Assembly: GCF_029227915.1 (NCBI RefSeq)
Contig: NC_079885.1
Coordinates: forward strand, 14,457,001-14,521,000
Length of the DNA stretch: 64,000 nucleotides
From: Hydractinia symbiolongicarpus
Taxonomy: Eukaryota; Cnidaria; Hydrozoa; Anthoathecata; Hydractiniidae
Direction: 5' to 3'
Position numbers and translations under genes: made by a program. Position 1 is the stretch's first letter. Each line of letters begins with the position of its first letter. Shown here piece after piece: positions 35,552 through 47,947 of this stretch. Below the pieces are notes generated by a model. That model was not told the DNA's origin. It did not search any database and worked only from the letters and a program-made list of their open reading frames with translations.

Positions 35552-36000
35552 ATTGACTTTTTCACGTTACATTATTTATCATTACGACTGTGACGTATCT
35601 TTTTTACGCAATAGCCGCTTAGTAAATCAAGTAAGAGACATGATTAGAATTTGCTTTCCCTTAAAAAGGGCTACAATCTTGCTGCAATAAATGCACCACG
35701 TCGCAAATGAATGGATTAAGAGCGTCAGACAAAGAAAATCGCGATGTAGTTACTTTGCTAATTAACTTTGTCATATGAAAATTAAGTCTGAAAGTACCCC
35801 AGATTGCCTTCGTTGGAACTTTTTACCGGAAATCTTAAAGCGCATGGTTGTCGTAAATAATTGATAGCGCTTGAAAAGAGCTTTCAAATGCACATAAACA
35901 CGACCTATTGCGGATAATCCAGTCAAAAATATGACCTTTAAAGTTTAAACCATTTTCGATGTAATGTGCTACTAAATCGTAGATATCTGCCCGTTTGTTT

Positions 36001-36119
36001 GTCTACGACCATACCACGATGAACACACCTGTTCTCGTCCGATCACGGAAGTTAAGCATCGTCGGGCCGCGATAGTACTTGGATGGGGGACCGCCTGGGA
36101 ACTCCCGGTGTCGTAGGCT
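36001..36119 (+). rRNA. 5S rRNA: 5S rRNA, copy 64 (G70C form)
   Basis: G70C only; upstream GCTACTAAATC. Confidence 0.95.
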
Positions 36120-36568
36120 ATTGACTTTTTCACGTTACATTATTTATCATTACGATTGTGACGTATCTTTTTTACGCAATAGCCGCTGAGTAAATCAAGT
36201 AAGAGACATGATTAGAATTTGCTTTCCCTTAAAAAGGGCTACAATCTTGCTGCAATAAATGCACCACGTCGCAAATGAATGGATTAAGAGCGTCAGACAA
36301 AGAAAATGGCGATGTAGTTACTTTGCTAATTAATTTTGTCATGTGAAAATTAAGTCTGAAAGTACCCCAGATTGCCTTCGTTGGAACTTTTTACCGGAAA
36401 TCTTAAAGCGCATGGTTGTCGTAAATAATTGATAGCGCTTGAAAAGAGCTTTCAAATGCACATAAACACGACCTATGGCGGATAATCCAGTCAAAAATAT
36501 GACCTTTAAAGTTTAAACCATTTTCGATGTAATGTGCTACTAAATCGTAGATATCTGCCCGTTTGTTT

Positions 36569-36687
36569 GTCTACGACCATACCACGATGAACACACCTGT
36601 TCTCGTCCGATCACGGAAGTTAAGCATCGTCGGGCCGCGATAGTACTTGGATGGGGGACCGCCTGGGAACTCCCGGTGTCGTAGGCT
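36569..36687 (+). rRNA. 5S rRNA: 5S rRNA, copy 65 (G70C form)
   Basis: G70C only; upstream GCTACTAAATC as in copy 64. Confidence 0.95.
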
Positions 36688-37136
36688 ATTGACTTTTTCA
36701 CGTTACATTATTTATCATTACGATTGTGACGTATCTTTTTTACGCAATAGCGGCTGAGTAAATCAAGTAAGAGACATGATTAGAATTTGCTTTCCCTTAA
36801 AAAGGGCTACAATCTTGCTGCAATAAATGCACCACGTCGCAAATGAATGGATTAAGAGCGTCAGACAAAGAAAATGGCGATGTAGTTACTTTGCTAATTA
36901 ACTTTGTCATATGAAAATTAAGTCTGAAAGTACCCCAGATTGCCTTCGTTGGAACTTTTTACCGGAAATCTTAAAGCGCATGGTTGTCGTAAATAATTGA
37001 TAGCGCTTGAAAAGAGCTTTCAAATGCGCATAAACACGACCTATTGCGGATAATCCAGTCAAAAATATGACCTTTAAAGTTTAAACCATTTTCGATGTAA
37101 TGTGCTAATAAATCGTAGATATCTGCCCGTTTGTTT

Positions 37137-37254
37137 GTCTACGACCATACCACGATGAACACACCTGTTCTCGTCCGATCACGGAAGTTAAGCATCGTCG
37201 GGCGCGATAGTACTTGGATGGGGGACCGCCTGGGAACTCCCGGTGTCGTAGGCT
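37137..37254 (+). rRNA. 5S rRNA: 5S rRNA, copy 66 (118-nt form)
   Basis: GGGCGCGATAG: G70C plus loss of one C of 67/68, removing a further pair from the helix. Confidence 0.9.
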
Positions 37255-37704
37255 ATTGACTTTTTCACGTTACATTATTTATCATTACGATTGTGACGTA
37301 TCTTTTTTACGCAATAGCCGCTGAGTAAATCATGTAAGGGACTTGATTAGAAATTTCTTTCCCTTCAAAACGGCTACGATCTGGCTGCAATTAATGCGCC
37401 ACGTCGCAAATGAATGGATTACGAGCGTCAGACAAAGAAAATGGCGATGTAGTTATATTGCTAATTAACTTTGTCATATGAAAATTAAGTCTGAAAGTAC
37501 CCTAGATTGCCTTCGTTGGAACTTTTTACCGGAAATCTTAAAGCGCATTATTGTCGTAAAAAATCGATAGCGCTTAAAAAGAGCTTTCAAATGCACATAA
37601 ACTCGACCTATTTCCGATCACCCAGTCAAGAAATATGATCTTTATAATTTGAACCATTTTCGATGTATTGTGCTAGTAAATCCTAGATATCTGCCCGTAT
37701 GTTT

Positions 37705-37824
37705 GTCTACGACCATACCACGATGAACACACCTGTTTTCGTCCGATCACGGAAGTTAAGCATCGTCGGGCCGGGATGGTACTTGGATGGGGGAACCGCC
37801 TGGGATCTCCCGGTGTCGTAGGCT
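37705..37824 (+). rRNA. 5S rRNA: 5S rRNA, copy 67 (120-nt form)
   Basis: 120-nt form with C34T and A74G. Confidence 0.93.
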
Positions 37825-38273
37825 ATTGACTTTTTCACGTTACATTATTTATCATTACGACTGTGACGTATCTTTTTTACGCAATAGCCGCTAAGTAAAT
37901 CAAGTAAGGGACATGATTAGAAGTTTCTTTCCCCTAAAAAGGGCTACAATCTTGCTGCAATAAATGCGCCACGTCGCAAATGAATGGATTAAGAGCGTCA
38001 GACAAAGAAAATGGCGATGTAGTTACTTTGCTAATTAACTTTGTCATAAGAAAATTAAGTCTGAAAGTACCCTAGATTGCCTTCGTTGGAACTTTTTACC
38101 GGAAATCTTAAAGCGCATTATTGTCGTAAATAATTGATAGCGCTTGAAAAGAGCTTTCAAATGCACATAAACACGACCTATTGCGGATAATCCAGTCAAA
38201 AATATGACCTTTAAAGTTTAAACCATTTTCGATGTAACGTGCTAATAAGTCGTAGATATCTGCCCGTTTGTTT

Positions 38274-38391
38274 GTCTACGACCATACCACGATGAACACA
38301 CCTGTTCTCGTCCGATCACGGAAGTTAAGCATCGTCGGGCGCGATAGTACTTGGATGGGGGACCGCCTGGGAACTCCCGGTGTCGTAGGCT
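38274..38391 (+). rRNA. 5S rRNA: 5S rRNA, copy 68 (118-nt form)
   Basis: Same deletion as copy 66; upstream GTAACGTGC and AATAAGTCG are private. Confidence 0.9.
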
Positions 38392-38840
38392 ATTGACTTT
38401 TTCACGTTACATTATTTATCATTACGATTGTGACGTATCTTTTTTACGCAATAGCCGCTGAGTAAATCATGTAAGGGACTTGATTAGAAGTTTCTTTCCC
38501 TTCAAAACGGCTACGATCTGGCTGCAATTAATGCGCCACGTCGCAAATGAATGGATTACGAGCGTCAGACAAAGAAAATGGCGATGTAGTTACTTTGCTA
38601 ATTAACTTTGTCATATGAAAATTAAGTCTGAAAGTACCCCAGATTGCCTTCGTTGGAACTTTTTACCGGAAATCTTAAAGCGCATGGTTGTCGTAAATAA
38701 TTGATAGCGCTTGAAAAGAGCTTTCAAATGCACATAAACACGACCTATTGCGGATAATCCAGTCAAAAATATGACCTTTAAAGTTTAAACCATTTTCGAT
38801 GTAATGTGCTAATAAATCGTAGATATCTGCCCGTTTGTTT

Positions 38841-38958
38841 GTCTACGACCATACCACGATGAACACACCTGTTCTCGTCCGATCACGGAAGTTAAGCATC
38901 GTCGGGCGCGATAGTACTTGGATGGGGGACCGCCTGGGAACTCCCGGTGTCGTAGGCT
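38841..38958 (+). rRNA. 5S rRNA: 5S rRNA, copy 69 (118-nt form)
   Basis: Same deletion as copy 66. Confidence 0.9.
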
Positions 38959-39408
38959 ATTGACTTTTTCACGTTACATTATTTATCATTACGATTGTGA
39001 CGTATCTTTTTTACGCAATAGCCGCTGAGTAAATCATGTAAGGGACTTGATTAGAAGTTTCTTTCCCTTCAAAACGGCTACGATCTGGCTGCAATTAATG
39101 CGCCACGTCGCAAATGAATGGATTACGAGCGTCAGACAAAGAAAATGGCGATGTAGTTAATTTGCTAATTAACTTTGTCATATGAAAATTAAGTCTGAAA
39201 GTACCCTAGATTGCCTTCGTTGGAACTTTTTACCGGAAATCTTAAAGCGCATTATTGTCGTAAAAAATCGATAGCGCTTAAAAAGAGCTTTCAAATGCAC
39301 ATAAACTCGACCTATTTCCGATCACCCAGTCAAGAAATATGATCTTTAAAATTTGAACCATTTTCGATGTAATGTGCTAGTAAATCCTAGATATCTGCCC
39401 GTATGTTT

Positions 39409-39528
39409 GTCTACGACCATACCACGATGAACACACCTGTTTTCGTCCGATCACGGAAGTTAAGCATCGTCGGGCCGGGATAGTACTTGGATGGGGGAAC
39501 CGCCTGGGATCTCCCGGTGTCGTAGGCT
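39409..39528 (+). rRNA. 5S rRNA: 5S rRNA, copy 70 (120-nt form)
   Basis: 120-nt form with C34T in loop C; upstream AATCCTAG. Confidence 0.94.
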
Positions 39529-39978
39529 ATTGACTTTTTCACGTTATATTATTTATCATTACGACTGTGACGTATCTTTTTTACGCAATAGCCGCTAAGT
39601 AAATCAAGTAAGGGACATGATTAGAAGTTTCTTTCCCCTAAAAAGGGCTACAATCTTGCTGCAATAAATGCGCCACGTCGCAAATGAATGGATTAAGAGC
39701 GTCAGACAAAGAAAATGGCGATGTAGTTACTTTGCTAATTAACTTTGTCATAGGAAAATTAAGTCTGAAAGTACCCTAGATTGCCTTCGTTGGAACTTTT
39801 TACCGGAAATCTTAAAGCGCATTATTGTCGTAAAGTATCGATAGCGCTTAAAAAGAGCTTTTAAATGCACATAAACTCGACCTATTTCCGATCACCCAGT
39901 CAAGAAATATGACCTTTAAAATTTAAACCATTTTCGATGTAATGTGCTAATAATTCGTAGATATCTGCCCGTTTGTTT

Positions 39979-40097
39979 GTCTACGACCATACCACGATGA
40001 ACACACCTGTTCTAGTCCGATCACGGAAGTTAAGCATCGTCGGGCCGGGATAGTACTTGGATGGGGGACCGCCTGGGAACTCCCGGTGTCGTAGGCT
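39979..40097 (+). rRNA. 5S rRNA: 5S rRNA, copy 71 (R form, mosaic spacer)
   Basis: C36A in loop C. The upstream spacer is a mosaic: distal half of the 120-linked type, proximal half of the R-linked type. Confidence 0.95.
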
Positions 40098-40547
40098 ATT
40101 GACTTTTTCACGTTACATTATTTATCATTACGACTGTGACGTATCTTTTTTACGCAATAGCCGCTTAGTAAATCAAGTAAGAGACATGATTAGAATTTGC
40201 TTTCCCTTAAAAAGGGCTACAATCTTGCTGCAATAAATGCACCACGTCGCAAATGAATGGATTAAGAGCGTCAGACAAAGTAAATCGCGATGTAGTTACT
40301 TTGCTAATTAACTTTGTCATATGAAAATTAAGTCTGAAAGTACCCTAGATTGCCTTCGTTGGAACTTTTCACCGGAAATCTTAAAGCGCATTATTGTCGT
40401 AAAGAATCGATAGCGCTTAAAAAGAGCTTTCAAATGCACATAAACTCGACCTATTTCCGATCACCCAGTCAAGAAATATGATCTTTAAAATTTGAACCAT
40501 TTTCGATGTAATGTGCTAGTAAATCCTAGATATCTGCCCGTATGTTT

Positions 40548-40667
40548 GTCTACGACCATACCACGATGAACACACCTGTTTTCGTCCGATCACGGAAGTT
40601 AAGCATCGTCGGGCCGGGATAGTACTTGGATGGGGGAACCGCCTGGGATCTCCCGGTGTCGTAGGCT
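40548..40667 (+). rRNA. 5S rRNA: 5S rRNA, copy 72 (120-nt form)
   Basis: 120-nt form with C34T. Confidence 0.94.
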
Positions 40668-41117
40668 ATTGACTTTTTCACGTTACATTATTTATCATTA
40701 CGACTGTGACGTATCTTTTTTACGCAATAGCCGCTAAGTAAATCAAGTAAGGGACATGATTAGAAGTTTCTTTCCCCTAAAAAGGGCTACAATCTTCCTG
40801 CAATAAATGCGCCACGTCGCAAATGAATGGATTAAGAGCGTCAGACAAAGAAAATGGCGATGTAGTTACTTTGCTAATTAACTTTGTCATAAGAAAATTA
40901 AGTCTGAAAGTACCCTAGATTGCCTTCGTTGGAACTTTTTACCGGAAATCTTAAAGCGCATTATTGTCGTAAAGTATCGATAGCGCTTAAAAAGAGCTTT
41001 CAAATGCACATAAACTCGACCTATTTCCGATCACCCAGTCAAGAAATATGACCTTTAAAATTTAAACCATTTTCGATGTAATGTGCTAATAATTCGTAGA
41101 TATCTGCCCGTTTGTTT

Positions 41118-41236
41118 GTCTACGACCATACCACGATGAACACACCTGTTCTCGTCCGATCACGGAAGTTAAGCATCGTCGGGCCGGGATAGTACTTTGA
41201 TGGGGGACCGCCTGGGAACTCCCGGTGTCGTAGGCT
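41118..41236 (+). rRNA. 5S rRNA: 5S rRNA, copy 73 (R form, mosaic spacer)
   Basis: G81T at the edge of box C. Same mosaic upstream spacer as copy 71. Confidence 0.94.
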
Positions 41237-41686
41237 ATTGACTTTTTCACGTTACATTATTTATCATTACGACTGTGACGTATCTTTTTTACGCAATAGC
41301 CGCTAAGTAAATCAAGTAAGGGACATGATTAGAAGTTTCTTTCCCCTAAAAAGGGCTACAATCTTGCTGCAATAAATGCGCCACGTCGCAAATGAATGGA
41401 TTAAGAGCGTCAGACAAAGAAAATGGCGATGTAGTTACTTTGCTAATTAACTTTGTCATAAGAAAATTAAGTCTGAAAGTACCCTAGATTGCCTTCGTTG
41501 GAACTTTTTACCGGAAATCTTAAAGCGCATTATTGTCGTAAAGTATCGATAGCGCTTAAAAAGAGCTTTCAAATGCACATAAACTCGACCTATTTCCGAT
41601 CACCCAGTCAAGAAATATGACCTTTAAAATTTAAACCATTTTCGATGTAATGTGCTAATAATTCGTAGATATCTGCCCGTTTGTTT

Positions 41687-41805
41687 GTCTACGACCATAC
41701 CACGATGAACACACCTGTTCTCGTCCGATCACGGAAGTTAAGCATCGTCGGGCCGGGATAGTACTTGGATGGGGGACCGCCTGGGAACTCCCGGTGTCGT
41801 AGGCT
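41687..41805 (+). rRNA. 5S rRNA: 5S rRNA, copy 74 (R form, mosaic spacer)
   Basis: Matches the reference exactly; mosaic upstream spacer as in copies 71 and 73. Confidence 0.97.
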
Positions 41806-42255
41806 ATTGACTTTTTCACGTTACATTATTTATCATTACGACTGTGACGTATCTTTTTTACGCAATAGCCGCTTAGTAAATCAAGTAAGAGACATGATTA
41901 GAATTTGCTTTCCCTTAAAAAGGGCTACAATCTTGCTGCAATAAATGCACCACGTCGCAAATGAATGGATTACGAGCGTCAGACAAAGAAAATCGCGATG
42001 TAGTTACTTTGCTAATTAACTTTGTCATATGAAAATTAAGTCTGAAAGTACCCCAGATTGCCTTCGTTGGAACTTTTTACCGGAAATCTTAAAGCGCATG
42101 GTTGTCGTAAATAATGGATATCGCTTGAAAAGAGCTTTCAAATGCACATAAACACGACCTATTGCGGATAATCCAGTCAAGAAATATGACCTTTAAAGTT
42201 TAAACCATTTTCGATGTAATGTGCTAATAAATCGTAGATATCTGCCCGTTTGTTT

Positions 42256-42374
42256 GTCTACGACCATACCACGATGAACACACCTGTTCTCGTCCGATCA
42301 CGGAAGTTAAGCATCGTCGGGCCGCGATAGTACTTGGATGGGGGACCGCCTGGGAACTCCCGGTGTCGTAGGCT
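42256..42374 (+). rRNA. 5S rRNA: 5S rRNA, copy 75 (G70C form)
   Basis: G70C only; the following spacer has lost one T (GGAACTTTTACC). Confidence 0.95.
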
Positions 42375-42822
42375 ATTGACTTTTTCACGTTACATTATTT
42401 ATCATTACAATTGTGACGTATCTTTTTTACGCAATAGCCGCTGAGTAAATCAAGTAAGAGACATGATTAGAATTTGCTTTCCCTTAAAAAGGGTTACAAT
42501 CTTGCTGCAATAAATGCACCACGTCGCAAATGAATGGATTAAGAGCGTCAGACAAAGAAAATGGCGATGTAGTTACTTTGCTAATTAACTTTGTCATATG
42601 AAAATTAAGTCTGAAAGTACCCCAGATTGCCTTCGTTGGAACTTTTACCGGAAATCTTAAAGCGCATGGTTGTCGTAAATAATTGATAGCGCTTGAAAAG
42701 AGCTTTCAAATGCACATAAACACGACCTATTGCGGATAATCCAGTCAAAAATATGACCTTTAAAGTTTAAACCATTTTCGATGTAATGTGCTACTAAATC
42801 GTAGATATCTGCCCGTTTGTTT

Positions 42823-42941
42823 GTCTACGACCATACCACGATGAACACACCTGTTCTCGTCCGATCACGGAAGTTAAGCATCGTCGGGCCGCGATAGTAC
42901 TTGGATGGGGGACCGCCTGGGAACTCCCGGTGTCGTAGGCT
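42823..42941 (+). rRNA. 5S rRNA: 5S rRNA, copy 76 (G70C form, broken terminator)
   Basis: G70C; the primary T5 terminator downstream reads TTTAT, unlike every other copy. Confidence 0.93.
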
Positions 42942-42947
42942 ATTGAC

Positions 42948-42952
42948 TTTAT
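42948..42952 (+). terminator. Interrupted primary terminator
   Basis: The T5 after the gene at 42823-42941 reads TTTAT. This leaves only a T3 run, normally too weak for Pol III, so transcripts would run to the T6 at about +49. Confidence 0.6.
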
Positions 42953-43391
42953 CACGTTACATTATTTATCATTACGATTGTGACGTATCTTTTTTACGCA
43001 ATAGCCGCTGAGTAAATCATGTAAGGGACTTGATTAGAAGTTTCTTTCCCTTCAAAACGGCTACGATCTGGCTGCAATTAATGCGCCACGTCGCAAATGA
43101 ATGGATTACGAGCGTCAGACAAAGAAAATGGCGATGTAGTTAATTTGCTAATTAACTTTGTCATATGAAAATTAAGTCTGAAAGTACCCTAGATTGCCTT
43201 CGTTGGAACTTTTTACCGGAAATCTTAAAGCGCATTATTGTCGTAAAGAATCGATAGCGCTTAAAAAGAGCTTTCAAATGCACATAAACTCGACCTATTT
43301 CCGATCACCCAGTCAAGAAATATGATCTTTAAAATTTGAACCATTTTCGATGTAATGTGCTAGTAAATCCTAGATATCTGCCCGTATGTTT

Positions 43392-43511
43392 GTCTACGAC
43401 CATACCACGATGAACACACCTGTTTTCGTCCGATCACGGATGTTAAGCATCGTCGGGCCGGGATAGTACTTGGATAGGGGAACCGCCTGGGATCTCCCGG
43501 TGTCGTAGGCT
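43392..43511 (+). rRNA. 5S rRNA: 5S rRNA, copy 77 (120-nt form)
   Basis: 120-nt form with C34T, A50T (box A) and G85A (box C). Confidence 0.9.
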
Positions 43512-43961
43512 ATTGACTTTTTCACGTTACAATTTTTATCATTACGACTGTGACGTATCTTTTTTACGCAATAGCCGCTAAGTAAATCAAGTAAGGGACA
43601 TGATTAGAAGTTTCTTTCCCCTAAAAAGGGCTACAATCTTGCTGCAATAAATGCGCCACGTCGCAAATGAATGGATTAAGAGCGTCGGACAAAGAAAATG
43701 GCGATGTAGTTACTTTGCTAATTAACTTTGTCATAAGAAAATTAAGTCTGAAAGTACCCTAGATTGCCTTCGTTGGAACTTTTTACCGGAAATCTTAAAG
43801 CGCATTATTGTCGTAAAGTATCGATAGCGCTTAAAAAGAGCTTTCAAATGCACATAAACTCGACCTATTTCCGATCACCCAGTCAAGAAATATGATCTTT
43901 AAAATTTGAACCATTTTCGATGTAATGTGCTAGTAAATCGTAGATATCTGCCCGTATGTTT

Positions 43962-44081
43962 GTCTACGACCATACCACGATGAACACACCTGTTCTTGTC
44001 CGATCACGGAAGTTAAGCATCGTCGGGCCGGGATAGTACTTGGATGGGGAAACCGCCTGGGATCTCCCGGTGTCGTAGGCT
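43962..44081 (+). rRNA. 5S rRNA: 5S rRNA, copy 78 (120-nt form)
   Basis: 120-nt form with C36T and G89A (GGGGAAACC). Pairs with copy 79 as the dispersed dimer. Confidence 0.93.
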
Positions 44082-44531
44082 ATTGACTTTTTCACGTTTC
44101 ATTATTTATCATTACGACTGTGACGTATCTTTTTTACGCAATAGCCGCTAGGTAAATCAAGTAAGGGACATGATTAGAAGTTTCTTTCCCCTAAAAAGGG
44201 CTACAATCTTGATGCAATAAATGCGCCACGTCGCAAATGAATGGATTAAGAGCGTCAGACAAAGAAAATGGCGATGTAGTTACTTTGCTAATTAACTTTG
44301 TCATAAGAAAATTAAGTCTGAAAGTACCCTAGATTGCCTTCGTTGGAACTTTTTACCGGAAATCTTAAAGCGCATGGTTGTCGTAAATAATGGATAGCGC
44401 TTGAAAAGAGCTTTCAAATGCACATAAACACGACATATTTCGGATAATCCAGTCAAGAAATATGACCTTTAAAATTTAAACCATTTTCGATGTAATGTGC
44501 TAATAATTCGTAGATATCTGCCCGTTTGTTT

Positions 44532-44650
44532 GTTTACGACTATACCAGGATGAACACACCTGTTCTCGTACGATCACGGAAGTTAAGCATCGTCGGGCCG
44601 GGATAGTACTTGGATGGGGGACCGCCTGGGAACTCCCGGTGTCGTAGGCT
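44532..44650 (+). rRNA. 5S rRNA: 5S rRNA, copy 79 (R form, C17G/C39A)
   Basis: C3T, C10T, C17G and C39A. C3T leaves a U-G pair in helix I. Confidence 0.91.
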
Positions 44651-45100
44651 ATTGACTTTTTCACGTTACATTATTTATCATTACGACTGTGACGTATCTT
44701 TTTGACGCAATAGCCGCTGAGTAAATCAAGTAAGGGACTTGATTAGAAGTTTCTTTCCCTTCAAAACGGCTACGATCTGGCTGCAATAAATGCTCCACGT
44801 CGCAAATGAATGGATTACGAGCGTCAGACAAAGAAAATGGCGATGTAGTTAATTTGCTACATAACTTTGTCATATGAAAATTAAGTCTGAAAGTACCTTA
44901 GATTGCCTTCGTTGGAACTTTTTACCGGAAATCTTAAAGCGCATGGTTGTCGTAAATAATCGATAGCGCTTGAAAAGAGCTTTCAAATGCACATAAACAC
45001 GACATATTTCGGATAATCCCGTCAAGAAATATAACCTTTAAAGTTTAAACCATTTTCGATGTAATGTGCTAATAAATCGTAGATATCTGCCCGTTTGTTT
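44651..45100 (+). other. 5S intergenic spacer, type delta
   Basis: Like gamma but with the second T-tract reading CTTTTTGACG, CTGCAATAAATGCTCC and GCTACATAAC or GCTAAATAAC. On the minus strand these spacers contain a 70-codon open frame that recurs with the spacer; I consider it non-coding. Delta mostly follows R copies with C17G/C39A or with A50T/A83T. Confidence 0.75.
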
Positions 45101-45219
45101 GTCTACGACCATACCACGATGAACACACCTGTTCTCGTCCGATCACGGAAGTTAAGCATCGTCGGGCCGCGATAGTACTTGGATGGGGGACCGCCTGGGA
45201 ACTCCCGGTGTCGTAGGCT
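45101..45219 (+). rRNA. 5S rRNA: 5S rRNA, copy 80 (G70C form)
   Basis: G70C only; upstream AATCCCGTC and ATATAACC mark the trimer. Confidence 0.95.
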
Positions 45220-45669
45220 ATTGACTTTTTCACGTTACATTATTTATCAATACGATTGTGACGTATCTTTTTTACGCAAAGGCCGCTGAGTAAATCATGT
45301 AAGGGACTTGATTAGAAGTTTCTTTCCCTTCAAAACGGCTACGATCTGGCTGCAATTAATGCGCCACGTCGCAAATGAATGGATTACGAGCGTCAGACAA
45401 AGAAAATGGCGATGTAGTTAATTTGCTAATTAACTTTGTCATATGAAAATTAAGTCTGAAAGTACCCTAGATTGCCTTCGTTGGAACTTTTTACCGGAAA
45501 TCTTAAAGCGCATTATTGTCGTAAAGAATCGATAGCGCTTAAAAAGAGCTTTCAAATGCACATAAACTCGACCTATTTCCGATCACCCAGTCAAGAAATA
45601 TGATCTTTAAAATTTGAACCATTTTCGATGTAATGTGCTAGTAAATCCTAGATATCTGCCCGTATGTTT

Positions 45670-45789
45670 GTCTACGACCATACCACGATGAACACACCTG
45701 TTTTCGTCCGATCACGGAAGTTAAGCATCGTCGGGCCGGGATAGTACTTGGATGGGGGAACCGCCTGGGATCTCCCGGTGTCGTAGGCT
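45670..45789 (+). rRNA. 5S rRNA: 5S rRNA, copy 81 (120-nt form)
   Basis: 120-nt form with C34T; followed by GGTACATG in the spacer. Confidence 0.94.
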
Positions 45790-46239
45790 ATTGACTTTTT
45801 CACGTTACATTATTTATCATTACGACTGTGACGTATCTTTTTTACGCAATAGCCGCTAAGTAAATCAAGTAAGGTACATGATTAGAAGTTTCTTTCCCCT
45901 AAAAAGGGCTACAATCTTGCTGCAATAAATGCGCCACGTCGCAAATGAATGGATTAAGAGCGTCGGACAAAGAAAATGGCGATGTAGTTACTTTGCTAAT
46001 TAACTTTGTCATATGAAAATTAAGTCTGAAAGTACCCTAGATTGCCTTCGTTGGAACTTTTTACCGGAAATCTTAAAGCGCATGGTTGTCGTAAGTAATG
46101 GATAGCGCTTGAAAAGAGCTTTCAAATGCACATAAACACGACATATTTCGGATAATCCAGTCAAGAAATATGACCTTTAAAATTTAAACCATTTTCGATG
46201 TAATGTGCTAATAATTCGTAGATATCTGCCCGTTTGTTT

Positions 46240-46358
46240 GTCTACGAGCATACCACGATGAACACACCTGTTCTCGTCCGATCACGGATGTTAAGCATCG
46301 TCGGGCCGGGATAGTACTTGGTTGGGGGACCGCCTGGGAACTCCCGGTGTCGTAGGCT
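46240..46358 (+). rRNA. 5S rRNA: 5S rRNA, copy 82 (R form, diverged)
   Basis: C9G (breaks C9-G110), A50T (box A), A83T (box C). Identical changes in copy 85 and related to copies 54 and 59. Confidence 0.89.
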
Positions 46359-46808
46359 ATTGACTTTTTCACGTTACATTATTTATCATTACGACTGTGA
46401 CGTATCTTTTTGACGCAATAGCCGCTGAGTAAATCAAGTAAGGGACTTGATTAGAAGTTTCTTTCCCTTCAAAACGGCTACGATCTGGCTGCAATAAATG
46501 CTCCACGTCGCAAATGAATGGATTACGAGCGTCAGACAAAGAAAATGGCGATGTAGTTAATTTGCTAAATAACTTTGTCATATGAAAATTAAGTCTGAAA
46601 GTACCTTAGATTGCCTTCGTTGGAACTTTTTACCGGAAATCTTAAAGCGCATGGTTGTCGTAAATAATCGATAGCGCTTGAAAAGAGCTTTCAAATGCAC
46701 ATAAACACGACATATTTCGGATAATCCCGTCAAGAAATATAACCTTTAAAGTTTAAACCATTTTCGATGTAATGTGCTAATAAATCGTAGATATCTGCCC
46801 GTTTGTTT

Positions 46809-46927
46809 GTCTACGACCATACCACGATGAACACACCTGTTCTCGTCCGATCACGGAAGTTAAGCATCGTCGGGCCGCGATAGTACTTGGATGGGGGACC
46901 GCCTGGGAACTCCCGGTGTCGTAGGCT
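46809..46927 (+). rRNA. 5S rRNA: 5S rRNA, copy 83 (G70C form)
   Basis: G70C; trimer twin of copy 80. Confidence 0.95.
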
Positions 46928-47377
46928 ATTGACTTTTTCACGTTACATTATTTATCAATACGATTGTGACGTATCTTTTTTACGCAAAGGCCGCTGAGTA
47001 AATCATGTAAGGGACTTGATTAGAAGTTTCTTTCCCTTCAAAACGGCTACGATCTGGCTGCAATTAATGCGCCACGTCGCAAATGAATGGATTACGAGCG
47101 TCAGACAAAGAAAATGGCGATGTAGTTAATTTGCTAATTAACTTTGTCATATGAAAATTAAGTCTGAAAGTACCCTAGATTGCCTTCGTTGGAACTTTTT
47201 ACCGGAAATCTTAAAGCGCATTATTGTCGTAAAGAATCGATAGCGCTTAAAAAGAGCTTTCAAATGCACATAAACTCGACCTATTTCCGATCACCCAGTC
47301 AAGAAATATGATCTTTAAAATTTGAACCATTTTCGATGTAATGTGCTAGTAAATCCTAGATATCTGCCCGTATGTTT

Positions 47378-47497
47378 GTCTACGACCATACCACGATGAA
47401 CACACCTGTTTTCGTCCGATCACGGAAGTTAAGCATCGTCGGGCCGGGATAGTACTTGGATGGGGGAACCGCCTGGGATCTCCCGGTGTCGTAGGCT
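47378..47497 (+). rRNA. 5S rRNA: 5S rRNA, copy 84 (120-nt form)
   Basis: 120-nt form with C34T; trimer twin of copy 81. Confidence 0.94.
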
Positions 47498-47947
47498 ATT
47501 GACTTTTTCACGTTACATTATTTATCATTACGACTGTGACGTATCTTTTTTACGCAATAGCCGCTAAGTAAATCAAGTAAGGTACATGATTAGAAGTTTC
47601 TTTCCCCTAAAAAGGGCTACAATCTTGCTGCAATAAATGCGCCACGTCGCAAATGAATGGATTAAGAGCGTCGGACAAAGTAAATGGCGATGTAGTTACT
47701 TTGCTAATTAACTTTGTCATATGAAAATTAAGTCTGAAAGTACCCTAGATTGCCTTCGTTGGAACTTTTTACCGGAAATCTTAAAGCGCATGGTTGTCGT
47801 AAGTAATGGATAGCGCTTGAAAAGAGCTTTCAAATGCACATAAACACGACATATTTCGGATAATCCAGTCAAGAAATATGACCTTTAAAATTTAAACCAT
47901 TTTCGATGTAATGTGCTGATAATTCGTAGATATCTGCCCGTTTGTTT

